Below are positions 1 through 7,129 of a DNA stretch of 27,543 nt, piece after piece; positions within the stretch are counted from its first letter, which is position 1, and each line of letters opens with the position of its first letter. The DNA is from CAZOZP01 sp964584325 (GTDB lineage: Bacteria > Bacteroidota > Ignavibacteria > Ignavibacteriales > Melioribacteraceae). The stretch lies in the NCBI GenBank assembly GCA_964584325.1, contig CAZOZP010000051.1:1-27543 (forward strand). The letters are read 5' to 3'. The position numbers and the translations under genes were made by a program. The notes below the pieces were generated by a model that did no database searches, had not been told where the DNA came from, and saw only the letters and a list, made by a program, of their open reading frames with translations.

Positions 1-54
1 TTTTGTTAGGCGATTTGTCATTACTTTCTTCCTCAATGACAAATTTGGGTTTAA
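1..54 (-). repeat. Dispersed hairpin repeat, copy A (cut by window edge)
   Basis: Read on the minus strand, this stretch matches the left part of the element at 23116-23279. The 17-base motif AACCCAAATTTGTCATT (35-51) is identical, and the second arm plus the following TAACAAAA match with one mismatch. The arms at 13-22 and 35-44 (ATTTGTCATT/AATGACAAAT) form a 10-bp stem around a 12-base loop. The stem is conserved between the copies while the loop sequence and length differ. The copy continues beyond base 1, so its full size is unknown. Confidence 0.75.
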
Positions 55-74
55 TGATAATGATTTGGATGTGC

Positions 75-115
75 ACAAAAAACGGGACAGAAATCTTATC
101 CAAAAATCTGTCCCG
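75..115 (-). terminator. Rho-independent terminator of the YbaK-like gene
   Basis: On the minus strand a perfect 9-bp stem, CGGGACAGA paired with TCTGTCCCG (107-115 and 83-91), is followed at once by six T residues. It lies about 57 bases past the stop codon of the 173-646 gene, in the right orientation to end that transcript. Confidence 0.85.
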
Positions 116-172
116 CAAACGGAGAACAATACGAAAGACAAAGCAAAGGCTTAAACTTTAACAGAACTGAGT

Positions 173-646
173 TTATGTTAATACTTTTTCAGAAAACCTA
201 AGAATTTTCGGATGAGCAAGCCTCTCGAAATCTTTAAACTGCATTTTAATAATTTCTGTATGAGTTCCTGCATTGAATGCGATTTCTTCATCTTCTACAA
301 GGCTTGCAGCAACAAAGACATCCATTCCGTACAGATTTCCGAATGGAGGCATGGCACCAACTTCGCAGCCCGGGAATTTATCTTTGAATTCTGTTTCGTT
401 AGCTAAACGTACTCTTTCTGCGCCAAGAACCTTCTGAAGAGTGATAAAATCAATTTTATATGTTGCCGGCAAGGCGGCAAGACAGATTTTTCCGTCAACT
501 TTAAGAACAACAGTTTTGGCAAAGTTCTTTCCGCGAACATGAGAAGCCGCGGCAATTTCCTGCGAAGTATAGGCAGGTGAATGCCGGATTGATAAGTATT
601 TGACTCTGTTTAAGTCTAAAAAATCCTTAAGCATTTTTGATGGCAT
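173..646 (-). CDS. YbaK/ProX-type aminoacyl-tRNA deacylase domain protein
   Basis: This 157-residue protein has the length and pattern of the free-standing YbaK/aminoacyl-tRNA editing domain, whose members hydrolyse mischarged tRNAs such as Ala-tRNA(Pro) or Cys-tRNA(Pro). The visible family features are the N-terminal HSPAYTSQEIAAASHVRG segment, the lysine in KTVVLKVDG (about residue 44), the GAMPPFG loop (about 97-103) and the late FNAGTHTEI motif (about 124-132). The substrate cannot be chosen from sequence alone. The ATG start is supported by GGAGG seven bases upstream. The gene stands alone, with its own terminator and a promoter back to back with that of the kinase gene at 847. Some family members act on free aminoacyl esters or have lost activity, so the specific role is open. 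Confidence 0.85.
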   Translation of the reverse strand: MPSKMLKDFLDLNRVKYLSIRHSPAYTSQEIAAASHVRGKNFAKTVVLKVDGKICLAALPATYKIDFITLQKVLGAERVRLANETEFKDKFPGCEVGAMPPFGNLYGMDVFVAASLVEDEEIAFNAGTHTEIIKMQFKDFERLAHPKILRFSEKVLT

Positions 647-729
647 AAAACCCTCCAGTTTGTGAGTTTAACATCAGCAACGCCTGTTGAAGAAGAACTA
701 TTGAAATGAATTATTGCTTTTAATTTTAA

Positions 730-756
730 ATTATAAACAATTATTGTTATAGTCAA
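730..756 (-). promoter_or_regulatory. Candidate sigma-70 promoter for the YbaK-like gene
   Basis: On the minus strand TTGACT (751-756) is followed by TATAAT (730-735). The spacer is 15 bases, short of the optimal 17; TCTTGA two bases further upstream would give 17. It lies inside the plus-strand promoter at 744-772, so polymerase binding in the two directions should be mutually exclusive. Confidence 0.45.
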
Positions 757-772
757 GAATTAAAATTATAAT
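744..772 (+). promoter_or_regulatory. Candidate sigma-70 promoter for the kinase/permease operon
   Basis: TTGTTA (744-749), a 17-base spacer and a perfect TATAAT (767-772) lie upstream of the ATG at 847. The predicted leader is about 68 bases. No recognisable Shine-Dalgarno sequence precedes the start codon. Confidence 0.55.
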
Positions 773-846
773 AAATTTGTCCTTCTAATTTGAAGCGATA
801 AAAAAAATAATTATTTTGCGAAACATTCAAATTATTATAAAAGATA

Positions 847-1779
847 ATGTCTTACTATATTGGAATTGACGGGGGCGGTACTTCAACTAAATGTGTCGTG
901 GCAGATGAAAATCTTAACCAGCTTTTTCATTTCAGCGGCGGTCCTTCCAATTTCCGTTCATGCGGAATAGAACCTGCAGTTGCAGTAATTAATGATATAC
1001 TTCAGAGAGCGTATGCAAGTATCAGGGATTATTCAGGTACTCTTTCCGGTATAATGATAGGTGCAGCAGGTGCCGGCAGACTATCAGATGCCGAGTATCT
1101 GAAAAATGAAATTATCAAAAGAACTACAGAAGAAGGATTAGCTAAGTCAGCTTTGTTTATAACCAGCGATGCAAAGATTGCACTGGAAGGAGCCTTTGGG
1201 GGGAAGGAGGGAATTATTTTGATAGCCGGTACCGGTTCAATTGCATTCGGAAAATCAGATTCCGGTGATACTATCAGGAGCGGTGGCTTGGGAAGAATTA
1301 TCGGTGATGAAGGAAGTGGTTATGATATCGGGCGAAAAGCCTTGGCTGAATTTGGACGATTTCTTGATGGCAGGAGTAAGCATTCCGGATTGTTTTCGCT
1401 GATAACTCAAATATATCAGATTAATAACATTGAAAGTCTAATAGACCATGTTTATGGTAAGGGAGTAAACCCTGCTGAAATTGCACCGCTTGTAATTAAA
1501 ATGGCTGAAGATAAGGATTCATTATGTCTTGGAATTATTGATAGTGCGGTTGATGATTTAATGGCTTTGCTTAATTCTGTTAAAAATAGGCTTAGGATGA
1601 CTAAGCCGTCTGTTAGTCTAATGGGTGGATTGCTTTCATCTGTGAACTATTACTCAAGTGCAATACGGAAAAGGCTTATAGAAGACCGCATTGGTTTTTC
1701 ACTTACTGATGCATTATTCTCTCCTGAAATGGGGGCCGTTATTTATTTAAGAAATATTCTGGCAGAGAAAAATGAATAA
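847..1779 (+). CDS. BadF/BadG-type ATPase, N-acetylglucosamine-kinase-like
   Basis: This 310-residue protein belongs to the actin-like ASKHA kinases of the BadF/BadG/BcrA/BcrD family and resembles eukaryotic and bacterial N-acetylglucosamine kinase, which phosphorylates GlcNAc at O6 with ATP. Visible motifs are the phosphate-1 loop DGGGTSTK (8-15), the catalytic-type aspartate in TSDAKIAL (D108), AGTGS (127-131) and GDEGSGYDIG (153-162), where NAGK-type enzymes bind sugar and magnesium. It overlaps the AmpG-like permease gene by eight bases, so kinase and importer are probably translationally coupled. That supports salvage of an amino sugar or anhydro-muropeptide sugar. Other BadF-family activities (glucosamine kinase, a MurK-like MurNAc/GlcNAc kinase, 2-hydroxyacyl-CoA dehydratase activator) are possible, but the activators carry a CxxC-type iron-sulfur ligand set that I do not see here. 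Confidence 0.85.
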   Translation: MSYYIGIDGGGTSTKCVVADENLNQLFHFSGGPSNFRSCGIEPAVAVINDILQRAYASIRDYSGTLSGIMIGAAGAGRLSDAEYLKNEIIKRTTEEGLAKSALFITSDAKIALEGAFGGKEGIILIAGTGSIAFGKSDSGDTIRSGGLGRIIGDEGSGYDIGRKALAEFGRFLDGRSKHSGLFSLITQIYQINNIESLIDHVYGKGVNPAEIAPLVIKMAEDKDSLCLGIIDSAVDDLMALLNSVKNRLRMTKPSVSLMGGLLSSVNYYSSAIRKRLIEDRIGFSLTDALFSPEMGAVIYLRNILAEKNE

Positions 1780-3607
1780 ATTGAAAAATCTGAATCCTTG
1801 GTTTTGGGTGCCTTCTCTATATTTTGCTGAAGGGATTCCTTATGTGGCAGTAATGGTAATATCTGTGATTATGTATAAAAATCTTGATATCTCTAATACA
1901 GAAATTGCTTTTTACACATCCTGGCTTTACTTGCCGTGGGTTATTAAACCGGTATGGAGCCCTCTTGTTGATCTTGTTAAAACAAAAAAGTATTGGATTG
2001 TTGTTATGCAGATACTTATCGGGGCGGGATTTGCAGGAATTGCATTTACTATTCCGACGGAGCAATTTTTCCAATATACACTTGCCTTTTTCTGGTTGCT
2101 GGCCTTTAGTTCTGCTACACACGATATCGCTGCAGACGGATTTTATATGATTGCACTTGATAAAGGAAATCAGGCATTTTTTGTTGGAATAAGAAGTACT
2201 TTTTATAGAATTGCTATGATATTCGGACAGGGTATTCTTATAATATTTACAGGTTATGTTCAAAACTCAACCGGACCTGTTCCGGCTGAGTTCGAGGTAT
2301 CTGTTTTAAGTAGAATGAATTCTGTTTCTACAGTTGAAGAAAATATTAATTACGGAAAAGAGGGAATTACCTCAGACTCTTTGAGTTATCTTATTCCGAA
2401 TAATTTCATGGAGAAATCTTCTGCTGATTCAATTATTGCGCATTACAAAAAAAGCAATTCTAAAAATGGTTTTACTGAAGAACAATTGACTTCAAATTCT
2501 GAAACAGTTGATAAAAATCAGAATCTTGATGAAAAAGGATTATTGGATAGTTTTGCGGAATTTCTTAAAAAGCATTTCGGCAAAAAAACTGACTCTGTTA
2601 TAGACAAGATTTCAGGCAGTATTGCTGTAATACGCTTAAAAATTAATATTGAAGTAGAAAATGAAAGGCAAATATTTGTAAATCAGTCTTCAGGTAGTTC
2701 GGATATAAAAATAATTGAAGGTAATGTTCTGAGAGTTACACCTGCAAACAGAGATAAAGAGGCATATATTGTTATTCAGGCTGATCCTGCCGTAAAAACA
2801 CCCTCATCAGCCATATTTACAGCCAACTCAGGAAATATTCGTTTATCTTGGGTACTCACGATGATGCTGCCGGCTATTATGTTCATATTATTCGGAGTAT
2901 ATCATAAGTTTGCACTGCCTGATGCTGAGAGTTCCAGAACCGGATTGGGTGGTGCAAAACAGGTACTGACGGAGTTTTTTCGAACTTTTTCACTGTTTTT
3001 TAAGAAAGAAAATAAATACCCAATGCTGGCTTTTCTTCTTTTTTACAGATTTGCTGAAGCTCAACTCGTAAAATTGGCGGCTCCGTTCTTGCTTGATTCG
3101 AGAGGAGTAGGCGGATTAGGTCTTTCAACAGGGGAAGTTGGTTTTATTTACGGAACCATCGGGATTATTGCATTATCTCTGGGTGGGATTCTAGGAGGAA
3201 TTGCTGTATCTTCAAAAGGATTGAAATTCTGGCTTTGGTGGATGCTTGCAGCTATAAATATTCCTGATGCTGTTTATATAATCATGGCATATATTCAACC
3301 ACTTTCGGTATGGACGATATCGGGTTTTGTTGCTATTGAGCAATTCGGGTACGGATTTGGATTTACTGCATATATGCTTTATATGATATACGTCTCAGAT
3401 GGGGAATATAAAACTTCTCATTATGCTATTACTACAGGAATTATGGCGCTGGGGATGATGTTCCCGGGAATGATTTCAGGATGGCTTCAGGAAGTACTTG
3501 GTTATACAAGCTTTTTTATCTGGGTAATGTTTTCTACTCTTATTTCTTTTGGCGTTGCTGCATTTGTGAAAATTGAACCCGGTTTCGGGATTAAGAAAAA
3601 AGAATAA
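1772..3607 (+). CDS. AmpG-like MFS permease with large periplasmic insert
   Basis: This 611-residue transporter resembles the AmpG/PAT branch of the major facilitator superfamily, which imports GlcNAc-anhydroMurNAc muropeptides. The evidence is the N-terminal PSLYFAEGIPY segment, WSPLVD after the second helix pair, and SATHDIAADGFYM (about 114-126), corresponding to the AmpG ATQDI..D signature. About five helices are followed by a hydrophilic stretch at about residues 165-355, then a further block of helices to the end. With a cytoplasmic N-terminus the loop after the fifth helix faces the periplasm, so this roughly 190-residue insert would be an ectodomain. It includes a lysine/glutamate-rich part and a possible beta-rich part (about 285-345). 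E. coli AmpG is about 490 residues and lacks such an insert. The gene sits between the kinase (8-base overlap) and the aminotransferase (9-base gap). The substrate is inferred. Confidence 0.8.
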   Translation: MNKLKNLNPWFWVPSLYFAEGIPYVAVMVISVIMYKNLDISNTEIAFYTSWLYLPWVIKPVWSPLVDLVKTKKYWIVVMQILIGAGFAGIAFTIPTEQFFQYTLAFFWLLAFSSATHDIAADGFYMIALDKGNQAFFVGIRSTFYRIAMIFGQGILIIFTGYVQNSTGPVPAEFEVSVLSRMNSVSTVEENINYGKEGITSDSLSYLIPNNFMEKSSADSIIAHYKKSNSKNGFTEEQLTSNSETVDKNQNLDEKGLLDSFAEFLKKHFGKKTDSVIDKISGSIAVIRLKINIEVENERQIFVNQSSGSSDIKIIEGNVLRVTPANRDKEAYIVIQADPAVKTPSSAIFTANSGNIRLSWVLTMMLPAIMFILFGVYHKFALPDAESSRTGLGGAKQVLTEFFRTFSLFFKKENKYPMLAFLLFYRFAEAQLVKLAAPFLLDSRGVGGLGLSTGEVGFIYGTIGIIALSLGGILGGIAVSSKGLKFWLWWMLAAINIPDAVYIIMAYIQPLSVWTISGFVAIEQFGYGFGFTAYMLYMIYVSDGEYKTSHYAITTGIMALGMMFPGMISGWLQEVLGYTSFFIWVMFSTLISFGVAAFVKIEPGFGIKKKE

Positions 3608-3616
3608 GGAGCAAAA

Positions 3617-4756
3617 ATGAATCAGTTTCAAGCAAGAGAATTATTTGAATATATTAAGACTGGAAAAATTTATTTTGACCACGCAAGTGTTGGACCATTT
3701 TCAAATCTGCTAGTAGAGGAGATGCATCGGTATGCTGTTCAAAGGAGCCAAACGGACGTAAATAATTGGCCGGGTGCAGGTAAAATAATTGAAAAAACCA
3801 GGAACAGGCTTGGTGAGTTGTTTTCTGTACCGGCTTCAGGTATAGCATTTACAGGTAATGTATCTGAGTCGATTAATATTCTTGCATCCGGATTAAGATG
3901 GGAAAAAGGTAATCGGATTCTGCTGAATAGTCTTGAATTTCCGGCAAATGTATATCCTTTTTTGAATCTTGCTGAAAAAGGTGTTGCTGTTGATTTTGTA
4001 AAATCTGAGAATGGTATTGTGAGCGCTGAAATGCTGATTGAAAATGTGAAGCCAAATACAAAATTGATTTCGGTAAGTCAGGTGCAATTCTTAACAGGTT
4101 ACCGTATTGATCTCGAAAAGCTTGGAGGATTTTGTAAAGATAACCGAATTATTTTAAGTGTTGATGTGATTCAGGGAGCCGGGGCTTTTCCGTTAAATGC
4201 ACCTGAACTGAACATTGATTTTCTTGCCGGTGGCTCACACAAATGGCTTATGGGCCCACAGGGATTAGGTTATTTTTATGTCTCTGAACGATTAATGGCA
4301 GAAATGAAGCCTTCTGCGGTTGGGTGGACTTCAGTCAAAGATCCTTGGTCTTTACTTAATTACAAGTTAGAACTAAGAGATGATGCAGCACGATTTGAAC
4401 CCGGAACTCTTAATGTTTTAGGTATTCATTTACTTGAAAAAGCACTTTCGCTAATTTTTAAGATAGGTTATGAGAATATTCAGGGATATATTGCAGATAA
4501 CACTGATTATATGATGAAACTTCTTGATGCTAACTCTATACCTTATTTTCTTAAGGATACAGGCAGTGAGTTCAGAAGTGGGATAATTACAATAAAAACT
4601 AAAAATCCCCGGGAATGTTTTTCTTTTCTAGAGTCAAATAATATAAAGGCCACAGTAAGGGAAGGATATCTTAGATTTTCTCCTCATTTCTATAATACTA
4701 AAGATGAACTGGAAAAAGTAATTGAAGTACTAACTCATATCATTTCACTTCCTTAA
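3617..4756 (+). CDS. Class V PLP-dependent aminotransferase family protein
   Basis: This 379-residue fold-type I PLP enzyme belongs to the class V group (cysteine desulfurase, isopenicillin-N epimerase, kynureninase). The Schiff-base lysine is K209 in GGSHKW, and the PLP-pyridine aspartate is D183 in SVDVIQGAG. The C-terminal domain ends in a RFSPHFYNT motif typical of this group. I see no mobile-loop cysteine like that of IscS/SufS desulfurases, so an epimerase, lyase or aminotransferase reaction is more likely than sulfur transfer. The ATG is preceded by AAGGAG at good spacing, nine bases after the permease stop. Co-transcription with an amino-sugar kinase and an AmpG-like importer suggests a substrate from cell-wall peptides or amino sugars, but this is inference from context only. 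Confidence 0.85.
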   Translation: MNQFQARELFEYIKTGKIYFDHASVGPFSNLLVEEMHRYAVQRSQTDVNNWPGAGKIIEKTRNRLGELFSVPASGIAFTGNVSESINILASGLRWEKGNRILLNSLEFPANVYPFLNLAEKGVAVDFVKSENGIVSAEMLIENVKPNTKLISVSQVQFLTGYRIDLEKLGGFCKDNRIILSVDVIQGAGAFPLNAPELNIDFLAGGSHKWLMGPQGLGYFYVSERLMAEMKPSAVGWTSVKDPWSLLNYKLELRDDAARFEPGTLNVLGIHLLEKALSLIFKIGYENIQGYIADNTDYMMKLLDANSIPYFLKDTGSEFRSGIITIKTKNPRECFSFLESNNIKATVREGYLRFSPHFYNTKDELEKVIEVLTHIISLP

Positions 4757-4827
4757 AAAACATATCAACAAGTATCCTCATAAAAAGATTGAAAGTCGTG
4801 TTTTATATTTAAATAATACAAAAGGTC

Positions 4828-4856
4828 TTGACAATCTCTTCTAGATTTGATATTAT
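4828..4856 (+). promoter_or_regulatory. Consensus sigma-70 promoter of the HEAT-repeat gene
   Basis: A perfect TTGACA (4828-4833) and TATTAT (4851-4856) are separated by exactly 17 bases. Transcription would begin near 4863, giving a leader of about 90 bases before the ATG at 4956. This is the best canonical promoter I found in the window. Confidence 0.8.
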
Positions 4857-4877
4857 TGCAATACAAATCTAAAAATA

Positions 4878-4920
4878 TTAGGAAAACAAAACGCAAGAAC
4901 TAATATAGTTAGGAAAACAA
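4878..4920 (+). repeat. Direct repeat in the 5' leader of the HEAT-repeat gene
   Basis: TTAGGAAAACAA occurs at 4878-4889 and again at 4909-4920, 31 bases apart. Both copies follow an ATA-containing AT-rich stretch and are shortly followed by ACG. Because they lie downstream of the predicted start of transcription they would be in the mRNA leader. They could be an operator repeat spaced by about three helical turns, or a repeated RNA site with GGA cores. Confidence 0.5.
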
Positions 4921-4955
4921 CGTATGTTATACAAATATAAAAACAGGAGGTCGAA

Positions 4956-5351
4956 ATGTTAAGATCAGTATTATCTTTTGCAGCAGCAATAGTAATTCTT
5001 TTATCAACAGGAGGAATTGATGAAATAAAAGCTGCTAATCCGGCGGATTATGAATTCAAAAGTAATTCAATCAAAAGTCTGATACAAGGAATCCACTCAG
5101 AAAATGAAGGGCTAAGGCAAAGTGCTGTTTTCATGGCAGGCAAATACAAAGTAAGAGCTGCCGTTCTTCCATTGATGGCTGTTTTGCGTAAAGAGCCTCA
5201 TCCGAGAATAAGAGTGCTTGCTGCAGCTTCATTAGCTGAGATAGGAGACGCGAGAGGAGTTTTTGCTATCAGCAGAAAGGCATTTTTTGAAGACGACGAA
5301 TTTGTGAAGTCGAGATTAAACAATATTTACTTGGCATTATCAGTTAAATAA
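4956..5351 (+). CDS. Small exported HEAT-repeat protein
   Basis: This 131-residue protein starts with a Sec-type signal peptide (LRSVLSFAAAIVILLSTGG, cleavage plausible after residue 26-27). The mature part of about 100 residues reads as HEAT-like helical pairs: SLIQGIHSENEGLRQSAVFMAG, then AVLPLMAVLRKEPHPRIRVLAA, then SLAEIGDARGVFAISRKAFF. HEAT repeats are protein-protein scaffolds and no catalytic motif is visible. The start is fixed by a strong AGGAGG eight bases upstream. The gene forms its own transcription unit, with a consensus promoter, a long leader and a strong terminator, which suggests abundant expression. The likely location is the periplasm. The partner and role are unknown. Confidence 0.8.
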   Translation: MLRSVLSFAAAIVILLSTGGIDEIKAANPADYEFKSNSIKSLIQGIHSENEGLRQSAVFMAGKYKVRAAVLPLMAVLRKEPHPRIRVLAAASLAEIGDARGVFAISRKAFFEDDEFVKSRLNNIYLALSVK

Positions 5352-5372
5352 TTTCGTTCAGGCACCTCTATC

Positions 5373-5412
5373 AGGCGGGGAATTACCTCCAAAGTTCCCT
5401 GCCTTTTTATTT
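5373..5412 (+). terminator. Rho-independent terminator of the HEAT-repeat gene
   Basis: AGGCGGGGAA (5373-5382) pairs with TTCCCTGCCT (5395-5404) with one G-T wobble around a 12-base loop, followed by TTTTATTTATTT. It overlaps the last codons of the convergent gene at 5407. The reverse direction lacks a T-run, so it mainly serves the plus strand. Confidence 0.85.
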
Positions 5413-6396
5413 ATTTACTTCTTTCAATGCATCTCTTCTTTCTCTGTAAAGCTGAGCAATTTCAGCAGCAATAATAAATAGTACAGAACTGTAATAAATC
5501 CAGAATACGACAACAATAATAAGCTCGTAAGTACCATAAATTTTCTGGATGTTAGCAATATTTGTTATATAATAACCAAATAAAAATTTGGCTACCATCC
5601 AAAATGCGGTAGCCCAGAAAGCCGCAATTGCCGGTACTCTCTTTCCTAATTTTTCGTAAGGTATGAAATAGTAAAGGCTGTAAAACATTATAAAAATGAT
5701 CAAAGCAGTAAAAAAACTAAATAACAAATTAGTAAGTATTCCCAATGAGAAGTACTGAAGCAGAGGTATTTTATCAGCCATTGAAAATATGATATTTGCT
5801 GCCGGAAAAAGGAAGGTAGAAAACAAAATAAAAACCAGAAGAAGTATGACCATTCCAATATCCCGTAGTTTTGCAATAACCAGATGTTTATCTGCAGTTA
5901 TTCCAAAAATTTCGTTTAACACCGACCTAAGCGAGCTGAATAGTCCGCTTGCAATGAAAAGAAGACTAAATACACCAACATAAGCTGCAATATCCTTATA
6001 TTCTACAACTTCGGGTACTCTAGAAATAATAATTTTCGTTACATAGCTGGCATAAGCAGGATAAGGAATCATTGTATCAATGAATGTACGCACCTGAGAT
6101 TCTACAGTTTCCGGATCAATGATATTACCAAGTATTGAGAAAATTATAAGCGTTATTGGAATGATTGTCAGGAGCATCGAAAATGAAATACCCCCACCGG
6201 AGAGAAATACATCATGAGTATCAAGCCGCATAAAAAGTTTAATGATATAATGCTTAAATAATTCAATAAAGTATTTGAGATTGTCTTTACTTGTTATGCG
6301 GAATAATTTTTTTATAATCGAAAATTTACTCAATAGTTTCCTCAAAAAAGATTTATTTAAGGGTAAAAATAACAGATTACGAGATAAAAATCTCAT
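5407..6396 (-). CDS. YihY/BrkB-family inner-membrane protein
   Basis: This 329-residue polytopic protein matches the YihY/BrkB family, once misnamed ribonuclease BN. Visible features are LSGGGISFSMLLTIIPITLIIFS (about 64-86), the family's usual FxxAxxxxxxLLxxxPL-type first membrane pair, then about five more hydrophobic segments, and the C-terminal YGTYELIIVVVFWIYYSSVLFIIAAEIA (about 285-312), the most conserved signature. The basic N-terminus of about 45 residues is cytoplasmic. The biochemical function of the family is not established; roles in transport or envelope integrity have been proposed. It is the last gene of the long minus-strand operon, twelve bases after the exonuclease gene. 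Confidence 0.85.
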   Translation of the reverse strand: MRFLSRNLLFLPLNKSFLRKLLSKFSIIKKLFRITSKDNLKYFIELFKHYIIKLFMRLDTHDVFLSGGGISFSMLLTIIPITLIIFSILGNIIDPETVESQVRTFIDTMIPYPAYASYVTKIIISRVPEVVEYKDIAAYVGVFSLLFIASGLFSSLRSVLNEIFGITADKHLVIAKLRDIGMVILLLVFILFSTFLFPAANIIFSMADKIPLLQYFSLGILTNLLFSFFTALIIFIMFYSLYYFIPYEKLGKRVPAIAAFWATAFWMVAKFLFGYYITNIANIQKIYGTYELIIVVVFWIYYSSVLFIIAAEIAQLYRERRDALKEVNK

Positions 6397-6408
6397 TACT
6401 GACTTAAA

Positions 6409-7098
6409 TTACTGAATATTAAGGTATTTATCCCATTTCTCATATAGCCTGCAGGAAGCATAAACATCTTTTGCGCAATAGAAGGCGATCTCTTTTCTGC
6501 GACCGGCTTTGTATAGTTCTCTTATTTCCATTCCGTTAATTGAATCTGACTTAGGCGTTTTGATATCATATGCTCGGCAGTAAAAATCGAGATTGAATTT
6601 TTTCGTAAGTCCAAACATTGAAAAGCATTCGAGCAAATCGGTATGGTATTTGGAATCATATCGTGATTTAAGGAAATTGCGTGATGGTTTTATTTCGAGT
6701 ATTGAAGAACGCAGCATAAGAAAGGGCAGATCGAAATTTCTGCCATTGAAACTAATTAGATGATTACATTTGTTTACATACTTCCAGAAGCACGATAGCA
6801 TTTGGCTTTCAGACATTGATTTAAACTTGCAATTCATTTCTTTGGAAAACCATTCATTTTGCTCATTATCCTCATACATCACATAAATACTTTGTCTATC
6901 CACTGACATCAAACCGATTGAAATTATTTTACCTGTAAATGGGAATAAGCTCATAAGCCTTATTGATTCATCTTCCTTTTTAGATCTTAGATTTTCATCT
7001 TCAATCTTCAGTGCTTCCCGAAGTATAAATTCTCTTTGTGATTCACTGAATTCATTTTCTTCAATAGCAACAGTTTCAATATCAATTACTAATTTCAT
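6409..7098 (-). CDS. Predicted 3'-5' exonuclease, PolB-exonuclease-like
   Basis: This 229-residue protein has the DEDD-type motifs of the predicted PolB-like 3'-5' exonuclease family (DNA_pol_B_exo2). Exo I is VIDIET with D6 and E8, Exo II is LISFNGRNFDLPFL (about 114-127), and Exo III is YCAKDVYASCRLY near the C-terminus. Members would digest DNA or RNA using two metal ions, but few have been studied. There is no polymerase domain. A G-rich ribosome-binding site (CAGGGGGC) precedes the ATG. It lies 31 bases after the threonine aldolase and 12 before the YihY-family gene. Nothing nearby points to a specific repair pathway. Confidence 0.85.
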   Translation of the reverse strand: MKLVIDIETVAIEENEFSESQREFILREALKIEDENLRSKKEDESIRLMSLFPFTGKIISIGLMSVDRQSIYVMYEDNEQNEWFSKEMNCKFKSMSESQMLSCFWKYVNKCNHLISFNGRNFDLPFLMLRSSILEIKPSRNFLKSRYDSKYHTDLLECFSMFGLTKKFNLDFYCRAYDIKTPKSDSINGMEIRELYKAGRRKEIAFYCAKDVYASCRLYEKWDKYLNIQ

Positions 7099-7129
7099 TT
7101 TGCCCCCTGATTGGTTTTATTTTAAGGTA

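Noticed and set aside
1817..2263. 148-residue minus-strand ORF inside the permease gene
   Set aside because: It is antisense to a clear transporter, rich in Asn/Lys/Cys/His as expected of a shadow frame, and has no start signals.
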